From: Cohnella fermenti
GTDB taxonomy: Bacteria > Bacillota > Bacilli > Paenibacillales > Paenibacillaceae
Reading direction: 5' to 3'
Length of the DNA: 64,000 bases
Assembly: GCF_004801405.1 (NCBI RefSeq)
Contig: NZ_SSOB01000009.1
Span: forward strand, 140,275 to 204,274
Of this stretch, positions 27,287-35,720 are shown piece by piece. The position numbers and the translations under genes were made by a program. The notes beneath the pieces are model-generated. The model did not search any database. It had not been told where the DNA came from and saw nothing but the letters and a program-made list of their open reading frames with translations. Position 1 is the first letter of the stretch, and the number at the start of each line of letters is the position of its first letter.

Positions 27287-28465
27287 TTATTGCGGAATCG
27301 TTCCTTCTACTCCCTTGACGAACCAGTTCATCTCAAGAATCTCCGCATCGGTCAGAGACTGACCGGAAGCGACCTTCTCGTTGCCCGCCTGATCGTAGAT
27401 CGGGCCGGTGAACACATTCATGTCGCTGGCGACGAACTTCGCCTTCGTCTCTTCGATGATCGTCTTCGCTTCCGCAGGCACATTCTCGCCGATCGGCGCA
27501 ATGTCGACCATGCCGTCCTGGAAGTTGCCAAGGTATTGCTCGTTCGTCCAGGTGCCGTCCATAAGCGCCTTAACCTTCTTAACGTAGTACGGGCCCCAGT
27601 TCCAGACCGGGTTCGTTAAGTAAGCTTCCGGCGCATAACGCGTCATGTCGGAGTCGTTGCCGCCGGCCATCGCGCCCTTCTCGGCCGCCGCTTGCAGCGA
27701 AGCCGGGGAGTCCTGGTAGGCGAGCAGCACGTCGGCGCCCTTGTCGAGCAAGCTGACGGCCGCATTGCGCTCCGTCGTCGGATCGAACCACGTGTTCGTC
27801 CATACGACATTAACCTTGATATCCGGATTGACGCTCTGGGCGCCAAGCGTGAACGCGTTGATGTTGTAGATAAGCTCGGGAATCGGGAATGCCGCTACAT
27901 AGCCGAGCGTGTTGTTCTTCGTCGTCTTGCCCGCCGCGATGCCGCTCAGGTAGCTGGCTTCCCAGTTCTTGCCGAAGTAGGTCGCCATGTTGTCGGCCGT
28001 CTTGTAGCCGCCGGCATGCTCGAACTTGACGTTCGGGAACTTCTGGGCGACGTTCAGGGTGTAGTCCATGTAGCCGAAGCTGGTTGTAAAGATGATGTCG
28101 TGGTTCTGAGCGAGCTCGCTGATGACGCGCTCCGCATCGGCGCTCTCCGGCACGTTCTCGACCGTGTCCGCCGTAATGCCCAGCTCCTTCTCCATGTACA
28201 GACGCCCTTGATCGTGCTGGTACGTCCAGCCGCCGTCTCCCGGAGGTCCGATGTAGACGAAGGCGACGCGGGGATTCGCGATGCCGTTGCCGGAAGCCGA
28301 TGCGGAAGGAGATTCGCTGGCCGACGACGAGGCCGGCGCCGATTCCGACGGAGATGCGGACCCGTTGGACCCATTGTTGTTATTGCCGCCGCACGCCGAC
28401 AGAACGCCCGTCAATCCGAACAACAACGCCAGACTAAGAGACCATGACCTTTTTACCTTTTTCAT
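27287..28465 (-). CDS. nupN: BMP-family nucleoside-binding lipoprotein (NupN-like)
   Basis: 392 residues. Signal peptide and lipobox (GVLSAC, Cys about residue 25) predict a lipid-anchored receptor. A Ser/Ala/Glu linker follows, then a BMP domain starting ANPRVAFVYIGPPGDGGWTYQH. The BMP pattern FTTSFGYMD and the C-terminal FTGPIYDQAGNEK are visible. It captures nucleosides or bases outside the membrane and delivers them to NupOPQ. RBS GGGGAGG precedes the ATG. First gene of its operon, behind a consensus promoter and a TnrA/GlnR box. Confidence 0.95.
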   Translation of the reverse strand: MKKVKRSWSLSLALLFGLTGVLSACGGNNNNGSNGSASPSESAPASSSASESPSASASGNGIANPRVAFVYIGPPGDGGWTYQHDQGRLYMEKELGITADTVENVPESADAERVISELAQNHDIIFTTSFGYMDYTLNVAQKFPNVKFEHAGGYKTADNMATYFGKNWEASYLSGIAAGKTTKNNTLGYVAAFPIPELIYNINAFTLGAQSVNPDIKVNVVWTNTWFDPTTERNAAVSLLDKGADVLLAYQDSPASLQAAAEKGAMAGGNDSDMTRYAPEAYLTNPVWNWGPYYVKKVKALMDGTWTNEQYLGNFQDGMVDIAPIGENVPAEAKTIIEETKAKFVASDMNVFTGPIYDQAGNEKVASGQSLTDAEILEMNWFVKGVEGTIPQ

Positions 28466-28612
28466 ACTGTTCCTCCCCGACTCCCTGTTTTTTTGTCATC
28501 TCTATCGGTGCCGCCGCCCGCCTATCCGCAGGTTCCGGCCGGCTCCGAGTCTTCCCTTCGCTCATTCCCAACAGGCGAGAGATTCGAATGGAATTGCGAA
28601 TGACTTATTTAC

Positions 28613-28641
28613 AATATACGTTCGAGGGAATCCAACGTCAA
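28613..28641 (-). promoter_or_regulatory. Sigma-A promoter of the nup-puc operon
   Basis: On the minus strand TTGACG and TATATT are separated by exactly 17 nt, about 150 bp upstream of the lipoprotein start codon. Confidence 0.75.
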
Positions 28642-28665
28642 CTTACTTTACATTTAATTGGACTT

Positions 28666-28694
28666 CACAATAAAATGTACGGGTTTTTATTGTG
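28666..28694. promoter_or_regulatory. Inverted repeat CACAATAAAA-N9-TTTTATTGTG
   Basis: A perfect 10-bp inverted repeat between the nitrogen box and the promoter of the nup-puc operon. It is a candidate operator (for example for PucR) or a leader hairpin if transcription begins upstream. No other copy was noticed in the window. Confidence 0.5.
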
Positions 28695-28720
28695 CACGAT
28701 GCACCTTTTGCCTAGTTTAA

Positions 28721-28737
28721 TGTTATTTTATATTACA
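28721..28737. promoter_or_regulatory. TnrA/GlnR box upstream of nup-puc
   Basis: TGTTA-TTTTATA-TTACA fits TGTNA-N7-TNACA exactly. It lies about 255 bp upstream of the lipoprotein start and about 110 bp upstream of the consensus promoter. A second, weak start about 50 bp downstream of the box would be needed for classical TnrA activation. Confidence 0.75.
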
Positions 28738-28807
28738 TAACCAACATAAACACTCACATTACACAACCAAGTTGCGCCGCACCACGATTCCAATCGCCGG
28801 CACCGCC

Positions 28808-29437
28808 TCATTCCAGCCCCTTCGATTCCGCCAGCGCCACAGCCCGCTCCCAATCCTCGCGAGTATCCACGTCGACGAACAGCGCATCCTCGCACGACTC
28901 CAGCAGAAGCCCTCTGCGCGCGCCGCCTTGGAGCAGCCTCCGCGCCCCTTCGTCTCCCGACAACCGGCAGAGCTCCGCGAACATTCCGCGTTTGAACAGA
29001 ACCGGCGGATGAGCAGCCCCCGATCGGCCGCAAGCGGCGTATTCGGCCTCCTCGTCCAAGCCGAGCGCAAGCAGACGTCCAAGATCGAATGCCGTGACGA
29101 ACGGCTGATCGGCCAGAACGATCAGGATCGCGTCCGGCGCTCCGGCAAGCGCCCGCTCCAGGCCGCAGCGAATCGAGTGCGACATCCCGAGCGCCGCTTC
29201 CGAGCAGCGGACGACGTCCAGCCTGCGGGCGGCCTCGCCCGCCGCAATCCCGGCGAGCCATGCAAGCTCGTCCTCTTCCCGCGTCACCGCGACGATCTCC
29301 CCGATGCCCGAACACGCAAGCAGCGCCGCAAGCGCGGCGCCGCCGAGCGCCCTACCGGGCGCAAGCTCGAGGGACAGCTTCGGTTCTCCCATCCGCCGGC
29401 TCATTCCCGCCGCCAAATAAACGGCTGTCACCTTCAT
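28808..29437 (-). CDS. pucB: Molybdenum cofactor cytidylyltransferase-like protein (PucB)
   Basis: 209 residues from the ATG at 29,437 with GGAGG 8 nt upstream. MobA/MocA-like nucleotidyltransferase: VYLAAGMSRRMGEPKL at the N-terminus binds the nucleotide, ILIVLADQPFVT carries the metal-binding Asp, and GAAHPPVLFKRGMF follows. It is expected to attach CMP to molybdopterin for xanthine dehydrogenase. Overlaps the end of pucA by 86 bp and ends its transcription unit; B. subtilis has the same pucA-pucB pairing. Confidence 0.9.
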   Translation of the reverse strand: MKVTAVYLAAGMSRRMGEPKLSLELAPGRALGGAALAALLACSGIGEIVAVTREEDELAWLAGIAAGEAARRLDVVRCSEAALGMSHSIRCGLERALAGAPDAILIVLADQPFVTAFDLGRLLALGLDEEAEYAACGRSGAAHPPVLFKRGMFAELCRLSGDEGARRLLQGGARRGLLLESCEDALFVDVDTREDWERAVALAESKGLE

Positions 29438-30419
29438 TCGCACTTCCTCCCGAAGCCCAGTCTGCCGCGCATGAACGACGGACGGCGATCAGCTCCGCCG
29501 CAATGCTGACGGCGATCTCCTCCGGCCCGTCGCCGCCGATGTCGAGACCGACCGGCGCGCGGACGAACGGCGGCATGTCGAGACCGTCGAACAGCAGGCG
29601 AATTCGTTTGCGCGAGCCCATAACGCCGAGATAAGCCGGAGCGAGCGGAAGCACGGCCTCCAGCATCTCCCGGTCCCGCTGCAGTTGATGCCCGCAGAGA
29701 AGCACGAAGTCGCGGCTGCCGACGCCGAGCTCGCGAACGATCGCCTCCGCGTTCCCGGCCGCAAGCTCGGCCGACGGGAACCGCTCCCTCGTCAGCAGCC
29801 GCTTCCGCCAATCGGCCACCGCCACACGGAAGCCGACCCGGCCGGCGATCCGGAAGACGGGGTCCACGTCGTCCCCCGCTCCGAACAGAACGAGGCGGGT
29901 CCGCGGCTCGAACCGCTGTTCGAAGATCCGTTCGCCCGCCTCTGCCGCCAATCCGGAGTCCGCCCCGGAGAGAGCCGCGCTCCCTCCTTCGTCCGTTCTC
30001 CTCATCCGATACTCGATCCGCCCCGCTCTCTTCCAACGGGAGAGCACAACCGCAACTCCCGAATCGTTCGCCCGACAAGCATCGGCAAGCGCCGCTGCCA
30101 GTTCTCCGCGAACGGCTTCCATCAGAATGAGCAGCTTCCCGCCGCAGCCGATCGCCTCGCCCCACATCGCATCCTCGTCCGGCTCCAGGTTATAGGAGAT
30201 CAGCTCCGGCCGCCCGGAATCGAGAATCGGCCGAACCCGCTCCCTCAGATCCGCTTCGAGGCAGCCCGGGCTGATGCTCCCCAGCTCACCGCCCCGCTCC
30301 AAGAACAGCATAGCCGCTCCGGCCTTCCGGTAAGAATGGCCCTCCACCCCGATGACCGTGGCCAGAACGGAGGGCCCGCCGCCCAAGGCGGCATATCGCA
30401 AAATCTCGTACGCATCCAT
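29352..30419 (-). CDS. pucA: XdhC/CoxF-family molybdenum cofactor insertion protein (PucA)
   Basis: 355 residues. XdhC proteins sulfurate-load and insert molybdopterin into xanthine dehydrogenase. The N-terminal domain has ATVIGVEGHSYRKAGAAMLF and GSISPGCLEADL. The C-terminal Rossmann-like domain has LVLFGAGDDVDPV, LLCGHQLQRDREML, and YLGVMGSRKRI, then APVGLDIGGDGPEEIAVSI. Start ATG has GGAGGG upstream. The last 30 residues, overlapping pucB, are Gly/Glu-rich and unlike the family, so the conserved protein may end earlier. Confidence 0.93.
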   Translation of the reverse strand: MDAYEILRYAALGGGPSVLATVIGVEGHSYRKAGAAMLFLERGGELGSISPGCLEADLRERVRPILDSGRPELISYNLEPDEDAMWGEAIGCGGKLLILMEAVRGELAAALADACRANDSGVAVVLSRWKRAGRIEYRMRRTDEGGSAALSGADSGLAAEAGERIFEQRFEPRTRLVLFGAGDDVDPVFRIAGRVGFRVAVADWRKRLLTRERFPSAELAAGNAEAIVRELGVGSRDFVLLCGHQLQRDREMLEAVLPLAPAYLGVMGSRKRIRLLFDGLDMPPFVRAPVGLDIGGDGPEEIAVSIAAELIAVRRSCAADWASGGSANEGDSRLFGGGNEPADGRTEAVPRACAR

Positions 30420-30446
30420 CCGCTTCCCTCCGCCCCTTCCAATCGC

Positions 30447-31784
30447 TTAACCGATCCGCGCAAGCAGGCGCTTCAGCGAAAGATCCGCTTCCTTCAGCAC
30501 GTTCGCCCGGTCGATCGTCTGCACTCTTTTCCCCGCCATAACGACTTGCCCGTCGATCAGAACCGTGTCGACATCGCCGCGCGTCGCCGCATAGACCACT
30601 CGGGAGAACAGATCGGCATCGTACGAAGGATACACATGGAAGTCCTCCAGGTCGAGCAATTGAAGATCGGCCAGCTTGCCGACCTCAACGCTGCCGATCT
30701 CGTTCTCGAGCCCAAGCACCTCGGCCCCGCCCATTGTCGCCATCCGCAGCACCTTCCTTGCATCCATCACCGTCGGCCCGTGCCGCACCTTCTGGATAAA
30801 TGCGGTCAACCGCATCTCCTGGTACATGTCGAGGTTGTTGTTGCACGGAGCGCCGTCCGCGCCGATGCCGACCGGAATGCCCCTCGCGAGCAGATCCGGA
30901 ATGTCCGCCACTCCCGACGCCAGCTTCATGTTCGAGCCGGGACAATGCGTCACCTTGACGCCGCGTTCCCGGATGATCCGCTTCTCCTCTTCGCTCAGCC
31001 AGATGCTGTGGGCAAGAATCAGATTCGGCTGCGCAAGCCCGATATGATCGAGATAGACGACATTGCGTTTCCCCCGCTCCGCTTCGACAATCGCAATCTC
31101 ATCCCGGTTCTCGGACGCATGGGTATGCACCCGAACCCCGTACTGTGCGGACAGATCGCGAACCCCGACGAGCAGCTCTTCCGTGCAGGAGACGACGAAT
31201 CGCGGGCAGAACGCGTAATGAATGCGGCCGTTTGCCGCGCCGTTCCACTTCTCCAGCAGATCGACACTCTCCCGAAGCGACCGCTCCGTCTGCTCTTGAA
31301 GCGGCAGCGGAACCTCGGTTCCGTGATCCATCATCACCTTGCCGGAGATGGCCCGCAGCCCGCTGCTCTCGATTGCCCGGAACGCCGCATCCGTATAATG
31401 AACGGTCTCCATGTCCAGAATCGTTGTCGTGCCGCTGCGAATGAGCTCGCCGATGCCGAGCAGCGCCGAATAATAGACGGAGTCCTCCGAATGCGCCGCT
31501 TCCATCGGCCAGATTTTGTCGCGGAGCCAGTCGATGAGCGCCAGATCGTCCGCACGGCCGCGGAACAGCGTCTGGCACAGATGAATGTGTGTCTGGACGA
31601 AGCCCGGAAGCAGCACCTTGCCGCCCGCGTCGATCACTTCGGTCTCGCCCGGGACGATGTCCGCCCCCAGGTCCCCGCCCACCTTCGCGATGCGATTGCC
31701 TTCGATCAGAAGGTCGCCCGTCACGATATCGTTGCTCCCGTTCATCGTCAGAATGACGGCATTGCGAATAAGCTTATCGGCCAT
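30447..31784 (-). CDS. Amidohydrolase, 5'-deoxyadenosine deaminase-like
   Basis: 445 residues, ATZ/TRZ-type metal-dependent deaminase. Ligands: QTHIHLCQTLFRG, THASENRDE, LAHSIWLSEEE, and the Asp of GADGAPCNNNLDMYQEM. This last motif and the length match enzymes annotated as 5'-deoxyadenosine/SAH/MTA deaminases; guanine deaminase of the SsnA type is the alternative. It would remove the 6-amino group of adenine-type nucleosides for entry into xanthine oxidation. RBS GGAGGTG. Cotranscribed between pucR and pucA. Confidence 0.85.
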   Translation of the reverse strand: MADKLIRNAVILTMNGSNDIVTGDLLIEGNRIAKVGGDLGADIVPGETEVIDAGGKVLLPGFVQTHIHLCQTLFRGRADDLALIDWLRDKIWPMEAAHSEDSVYYSALLGIGELIRSGTTTILDMETVHYTDAAFRAIESSGLRAISGKVMMDHGTEVPLPLQEQTERSLRESVDLLEKWNGAANGRIHYAFCPRFVVSCTEELLVGVRDLSAQYGVRVHTHASENRDEIAIVEAERGKRNVVYLDHIGLAQPNLILAHSIWLSEEEKRIIRERGVKVTHCPGSNMKLASGVADIPDLLARGIPVGIGADGAPCNNNLDMYQEMRLTAFIQKVRHGPTVMDARKVLRMATMGGAEVLGLENEIGSVEVGKLADLQLLDLEDFHVYPSYDADLFSRVVYAATRGDVDTVLIDGQVVMAGKRVQTIDRANVLKEADLSLKRLLARIG

Positions 31785-31890
31785 AATCGGCGCACCTCCG
31801 ATGACTTCCCTCTTTGAATTCCTTCTTTATATAGAAGAGACTCTTCCAAGATCAATCTCTCCCAGAGAACAATCCGCCCTGCCCGCCAAG

Positions 31891-33495
31891 TCAGAGCCGG
31901 ACGGACGTCGCGTAGTCCTCTCTTCCGAGAACCTTGCGGAACAGGAACACGAGCTTGAGGCGGAGCAGATCGTTGATTCGTTTGAAGTCGACGTCAAGCA
32001 GCTCGCCAAGCTTCTCGATCCGGTACGTCGCCGTATTCCGATGAATAAACAGCTTCTTCGCCGTCTCGTTCATCTGGCCGTCGTTGTCGAGATACGTCTC
32101 GAGCGTCCGCATCATCTCCTGCACGTATTCCGGGTCCTTGCCCATAAGACCTCCGAGCCAGCGATCGCAATACATCTGCATCCGCTCGCGGGAGACGTGC
32201 TCGAACAGGAACGCCAGATCGAGCGTCTCGTAACGGACGAAGCGATCGCCGACTCCCCACTCGTCCGCAAGGCGAAGCGTCTCGAGACATTCGCCCCATG
32301 ATTCCGTCAATTGCTCGGCCTTGCGCTTCCTGCCGCTGATCGCGATTCTCGCCTCGCCCAACGCTTCCAGCTTGCGCCCCGCCAAGCAGGAGCTCAGCGC
32401 CGCCTCGATCGCGGCGCCGTCTTCTTCGGCCTTGTTCGGGAACAAGGAGAACAACCCCTCATCCACAACCATATGCAGGCCTCCAAGCTCCTGCAGCTTG
32501 GAATGGCTGAGCACTTCGGTCTTCAACGCCTCGAAGCCGATCGGGCGCTCCCCTCCCGCAAGCTTCGGATAGTCGATCAGCACCCCCAGATAAGGCTGCT
32601 CGACAAGGTCGATCTCCCACTTCCCGGCATATTCCTTCACCGTCTCGATCGCCAGCCCATTTTTTAGATGCCGCCTGATCAGCAGACCGAGATCCTTCTG
32701 CACGGACAGCTCGAAGTAATCCTCGTAATTGAAGTTCAGATGATAAGAGAGAAGCTCGGACGCCTGCGAGTACAGACTCTCCTCAATCGCAGACAGAATA
32801 ACCCGCGGGGTAAAAAAAAGCACAAAGCCCGTACACTGCCCCTGCTTCAGGAGGGGAACGCGGAACGCCTGCCACGATTTGTTCTTCACCCAACTGTGGT
32901 GCTGATGCCATGGCCACTGGAACAGCAGCTCCTCGTCCGGGATCGCCGACGAATTGTACACCATCTGCCCCCGCGAGCCGATGATCGCGAGCGGTTCCCC
33001 GACAATCTCGGCGACGGAATCGAACAACTGCCGAATGTGATCGGGCTGCAAGGCGATGCGCATCAGCCGCACCTGCTTGTCGAGCACCTCCTGCAGGATG
33101 CCGGTGCTTCGCTTCATGTCTTCGTTGAACAGCCCGTTCATCTGATCCGAGAATGTGAATTGGAACGGCAATTCAATGAGCGGGAACCCAAGCTCATCCG
33201 CACGAGAGATCAGCGCCTCTGGAATCGCGTTCCAGAATCGTCCCAGCTTGATGCCGAAGCCCGAAGCCCCGCACTTGTCGAGCTTGTCGAGCAGATCGGC
33301 CGCCGCCTCCGGTTCGTCCTTGATCAGATAGGCGGTCGTGAACAGCATCTCGCCTTCCTTGATCCAATCTGTGATGTCCGGCGCATCCATGACATTGACC
33401 GACCTTACGATGCGATTGCCTCCCGACTTCCCCGCGACCAGCTTCGCTTCGGACAACGGATAAACGGATAATGCCTGCTCGACGGTAAGATGCAT
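31891..33495 (-). CDS. pucR: PucR-family transcriptional regulator
   Basis: 534 residues. N-terminal PucR domain (about 5-125, HLTVEQALSVYPLSEAKLVAG), a middle GGDEF-like/coiled region, and a C-terminal PucR-type HTH: LETYLDNDGQMNETAKKLF followed by IHRNTATYRIEKL. In Bacillus PucR switches on purine catabolic genes in response to allantoin-type metabolites. RBS GGGAGGG precedes the ATG. Two TnrA/GlnR boxes lie upstream. First gene of unit B, it sits between units A and C and is the likely specific regulator of both. Confidence 0.93.
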   Translation of the reverse strand: MHLTVEQALSVYPLSEAKLVAGKSGGNRIVRSVNVMDAPDITDWIKEGEMLFTTAYLIKDEPEAAADLLDKLDKCGASGFGIKLGRFWNAIPEALISRADELGFPLIELPFQFTFSDQMNGLFNEDMKRSTGILQEVLDKQVRLMRIALQPDHIRQLFDSVAEIVGEPLAIIGSRGQMVYNSSAIPDEELLFQWPWHQHHSWVKNKSWQAFRVPLLKQGQCTGFVLFFTPRVILSAIEESLYSQASELLSYHLNFNYEDYFELSVQKDLGLLIRRHLKNGLAIETVKEYAGKWEIDLVEQPYLGVLIDYPKLAGGERPIGFEALKTEVLSHSKLQELGGLHMVVDEGLFSLFPNKAEEDGAAIEAALSSCLAGRKLEALGEARIAISGRKRKAEQLTESWGECLETLRLADEWGVGDRFVRYETLDLAFLFEHVSRERMQMYCDRWLGGLMGKDPEYVQEMMRTLETYLDNDGQMNETAKKLFIHRNTATYRIEKLGELLDVDFKRINDLLRLKLVFLFRKVLGREDYATSVRL

Positions 33496-33547
33496 AGATA
33501 GCCCTCCCCAGGAATGTAACGAGATTGCCGCTTGCCCATTCCGTTCA

Positions 33548-33564
33548 TGTTAATTTAAATAACA
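33548..33564. promoter_or_regulatory. TnrA/GlnR box, promoter-proximal to pucR
   Basis: TGTTA-ATTTAAA-TAACA, an exact and nearly perfect palindromic TGTNA-N7-TNACA. It overlaps a possible minus-strand -10 (TAAAAT, 33,564-33,569) and lies about 60 bp upstream of the pucR start, a position expected to repress. Confidence 0.8.
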
Positions 33565-33599
33565 TTTTAGAGGGATATCGCTATATTATCAAGCTTTTA

Positions 33600-33616
33600 T
33601 GTCAGTTTATATAACA
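33600..33616. promoter_or_regulatory. TnrA/GlnR box, promoter-distal to pucR
   Basis: TGTCA-GTTTATA-TAACA, an exact TGTNA-N7-TNACA match. Its centre is 52 bp upstream of the proximal box and about 51 bp upstream of the start site implied by the TAAAAT -10 candidate, the usual geometry for TnrA activation. Confidence 0.8.
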
Positions 33617-33718
33617 TAAATTCTAATTTATTTTGTGAGAACACCTCAAAACAACCGGCTATTCGTCTTGAGATCCGCCCGTTTTTTGGATATTTTACAT
33701 CAAATGTTTCTTTTGCCC

Positions 33719-34984
33719 TTACCCTTGAATCCGCCGCCCGCCCTTCCACACGATCCGCTCCCGCGGCCGATCATAGACGACATCGAGAATGCCGTCCGCC
33801 TTCACAAGCACGAGATCGGCCGGCTCGCCTTCCTCCAGCCCCTTCGTCCCGCGGGAACCGAGCGCCTCGGCCGCCCTCGACGTGCACATCTCCGCCAGCA
33901 GCCGCGCCTCCCGCGCCGACCCCATGTGGGCCGTCTGGCCGAGCAGCAGCGCGATATCGAGCGGGTCGCCCGTTCCGAACGGCGTGAACGCATTGCGCAC
34001 GTTGTTCGAGCCGAAGACGACGTTCACTCCGGCATCGAGCAGCAGCTTCACCGGGGTCAATCCCCTGCGCACCCGGTACGCGTCCTGCCGGCCGTTCAGA
34101 TACAAGTCCGTCGCAGGCAGCGTCATCGCGTGAATGCCGGCTTCCGCCATCCCCGCCGCGATTCGCCTGGCCGTGTCCGGCTCCGCCGAGCCGAGCGAGG
34201 TCAGATGGCCGACCGCCACCTTGCCCTGCAGGCCGAACTTCTTCGTAAGCTCGATGACATCCGCGATCGCAAGCTGCTCGGGATCGTCCGAGAAGTCGAG
34301 ATGAAGATCGACCGGCAGGCCGAAGCTCTCCGCCAAGCGGAACACGTAGTCCAGATGCTCCAGGGAATCCCGGTCATTGTACGGAACCCCGCCGATCGCG
34401 TCCGCTCCCGCGCGGGCGGCCTCCTCCAGCAGCTCCGCCGTGCCCGGCTGCCAGAAGATCCCCTCCTGGGGAAAAGCGACCAACTGCAGCTCGATCCGCC
34501 CCGCGTATTCCTTCTTCAGCCCGGCGGCCGACTCCCAGCTCATGAGCCGGAGGATCGGATCGATCTCCACCTGCGTCCGCATTCGCGTTACGCCGAACCG
34601 GGAGGCCCGGTCAAGCAGGCGGCGCGAGCGGGCCCCGATGTCTTCGGGCGAGTAGCCGCCCTTCAGCGCCGCCGTCATCGCGATCGCTTCCTTCAGGTCG
34701 GCCGCCTCGCCGGGCATCCGCTCCGTCAGGAACGCCTTGTCCAGATGGATGTGGGTCTCGACCAGCCCGGGCAACGCAACATAACCGGATGCGTCGAACA
34801 CCCGCTTCGCCTTCGGCGGCCCGCCGGAAGTGTCGGCCGAGTCGGCCAGGGCAGCTGGGCCGGCTACGCCGGGACGAGCGTCGGGGCGGACAAACTCGAT
34901 TCGCCCCTCCCGAATTCCGATCTGGACGATCTCGCCCGTCGCGGCGCTCCGGCAGCCTCGGAGCAGCCAATCCAATTCGTTCAT
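33719..34984 (-). CDS. CodA-like amidohydrolase lacking a metal-ligand Asp
   Basis: 421 residues from the ATG at 34,984 (AGGTGAG upstream). Cytosine-deaminase-like amidohydrolase: LPGLVETHIHLDKAFL, the TQVEIDP strand, DLHLDFSDD and VGHLTSLGS are all present. The final motif, normally GSDN/GHDD-VxDxxxPxG, reads FGSNNVRNAFTPFG, so the conserved acidic metal ligand is Asn. The enzyme may use one metal differently, act as a hydrolase with altered chemistry, or be inactive. Last gene of unit C. Substrate unknown; cytosine or another cyclic amidine is a guess from the family. Confidence 0.85.
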   Translation of the reverse strand: MNELDWLLRGCRSAATGEIVQIGIREGRIEFVRPDARPGVAGPAALADSADTSGGPPKAKRVFDASGYVALPGLVETHIHLDKAFLTERMPGEAADLKEAIAMTAALKGGYSPEDIGARSRRLLDRASRFGVTRMRTQVEIDPILRLMSWESAAGLKKEYAGRIELQLVAFPQEGIFWQPGTAELLEEAARAGADAIGGVPYNDRDSLEHLDYVFRLAESFGLPVDLHLDFSDDPEQLAIADVIELTKKFGLQGKVAVGHLTSLGSAEPDTARRIAAGMAEAGIHAMTLPATDLYLNGRQDAYRVRRGLTPVKLLLDAGVNVVFGSNNVRNAFTPFGTGDPLDIALLLGQTAHMGSAREARLLAEMCTSRAAEALGSRGTKGLEEGEPADLVLVKADGILDVVYDRPRERIVWKGGRRIQG

Positions 34985-34989
34985 TGCGC

Positions 34990-35715
34990 TCACCTGCCCA
35001 CAGAGAAGATCCGCCCCCAGCGCCCCGCGAGCGGAGAAGTGTCCAGCCCGAGCATTCGCAGCGACTCCCATGCCGTCACCGACACCGAATCGAGAATCGG
35101 AATGCCGTACTCCCACTCCTTCCTCGCGGCGAGTTCGGCGGCGTTCATGTTCGTGCATACGACAGCTACCGCGTCGGGGTTCGCCCGCCGTACCGCCATG
35201 TCGATCATCGCGGCGATCTCTCCCTCGGTCACGCCGGCGAACTGCTCGTTGACGGTCAGACCGAAGCCCAGCGAGGCGACGCATTCGATCCCGAAGCTCC
35301 GGCAGCCCTCCGCGATTTTCCCGTTTACATCGTCGGTATAAGGCGTAACGAGCGCAAGGCGGCGCACGCCCAGCAGCTCGTAGCTCCGCTTCATCGCCAG
35401 CGCCGAGGTCGTCGCCCGAATGCCGGTCTGCCGCTCCATGCTCTCGCACAAGGCGCAATCATGCTCCAGCCCGAGCCAGCTTCCCGAGGTGCCGTTCCAC
35501 ACAAGCGCCTCCACCTTGGCATCCGCAAGCAGGTGCGCCGCCTCCAGCATCGGAGACGCGGCGAACTGGCCGTCCGAGCTCGCGTCCAGCGAGATCTGCG
35601 TCACGCGAATGCGCGAGAAGTGAGCCGTGACGCCGGGCAGCTCCTGCATAATCCGGCACGTCACCGGCTCAAGCACCGTATTGGACGACGGAGTCAGCAT
35701 GCCGATCCGCGCCAT
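34990..35715 (-). CDS. AMDase / maleate isomerase-family protein
   Basis: 241 residues from the ATG at 35,715 (GGAAGGG 8 nt upstream; a GTG at 35,724 is possible). Asp/Glu racemase superfamily: ARIGMLTPSSNTVLEPVT at the start. The site of the first catalytic Cys reads WNGTSGSWLG, with no Cys. The second is present in AVVCTNMNA. Maleate isomerases and racemases need both; arylmalonate decarboxylase works with one Cys and Gly at the first site. This pattern therefore fits a decarboxylase-like role better than isomerisation, but the substrate is unknown. Confidence 0.8.
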   Translation of the reverse strand: MARIGMLTPSSNTVLEPVTCRIMQELPGVTAHFSRIRVTQISLDASSDGQFAASPMLEAAHLLADAKVEALVWNGTSGSWLGLEHDCALCESMERQTGIRATTSALAMKRSYELLGVRRLALVTPYTDDVNGKIAEGCRSFGIECVASLGFGLTVNEQFAGVTEGEIAAMIDMAVRRANPDAVAVVCTNMNAAELAARKEWEYGIPILDSVSVTAWESLRMLGLDTSPLAGRWGRIFSVGR

Positions 35716-35720
35716 GCCGC

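Noticed and set aside
28466..28807. Purine riboswitch or T-box in the nup-puc leader
   Set aside because: No conserved aptamer core or specifier/T-box sequence was seen; only an inverted repeat and the nitrogen box.
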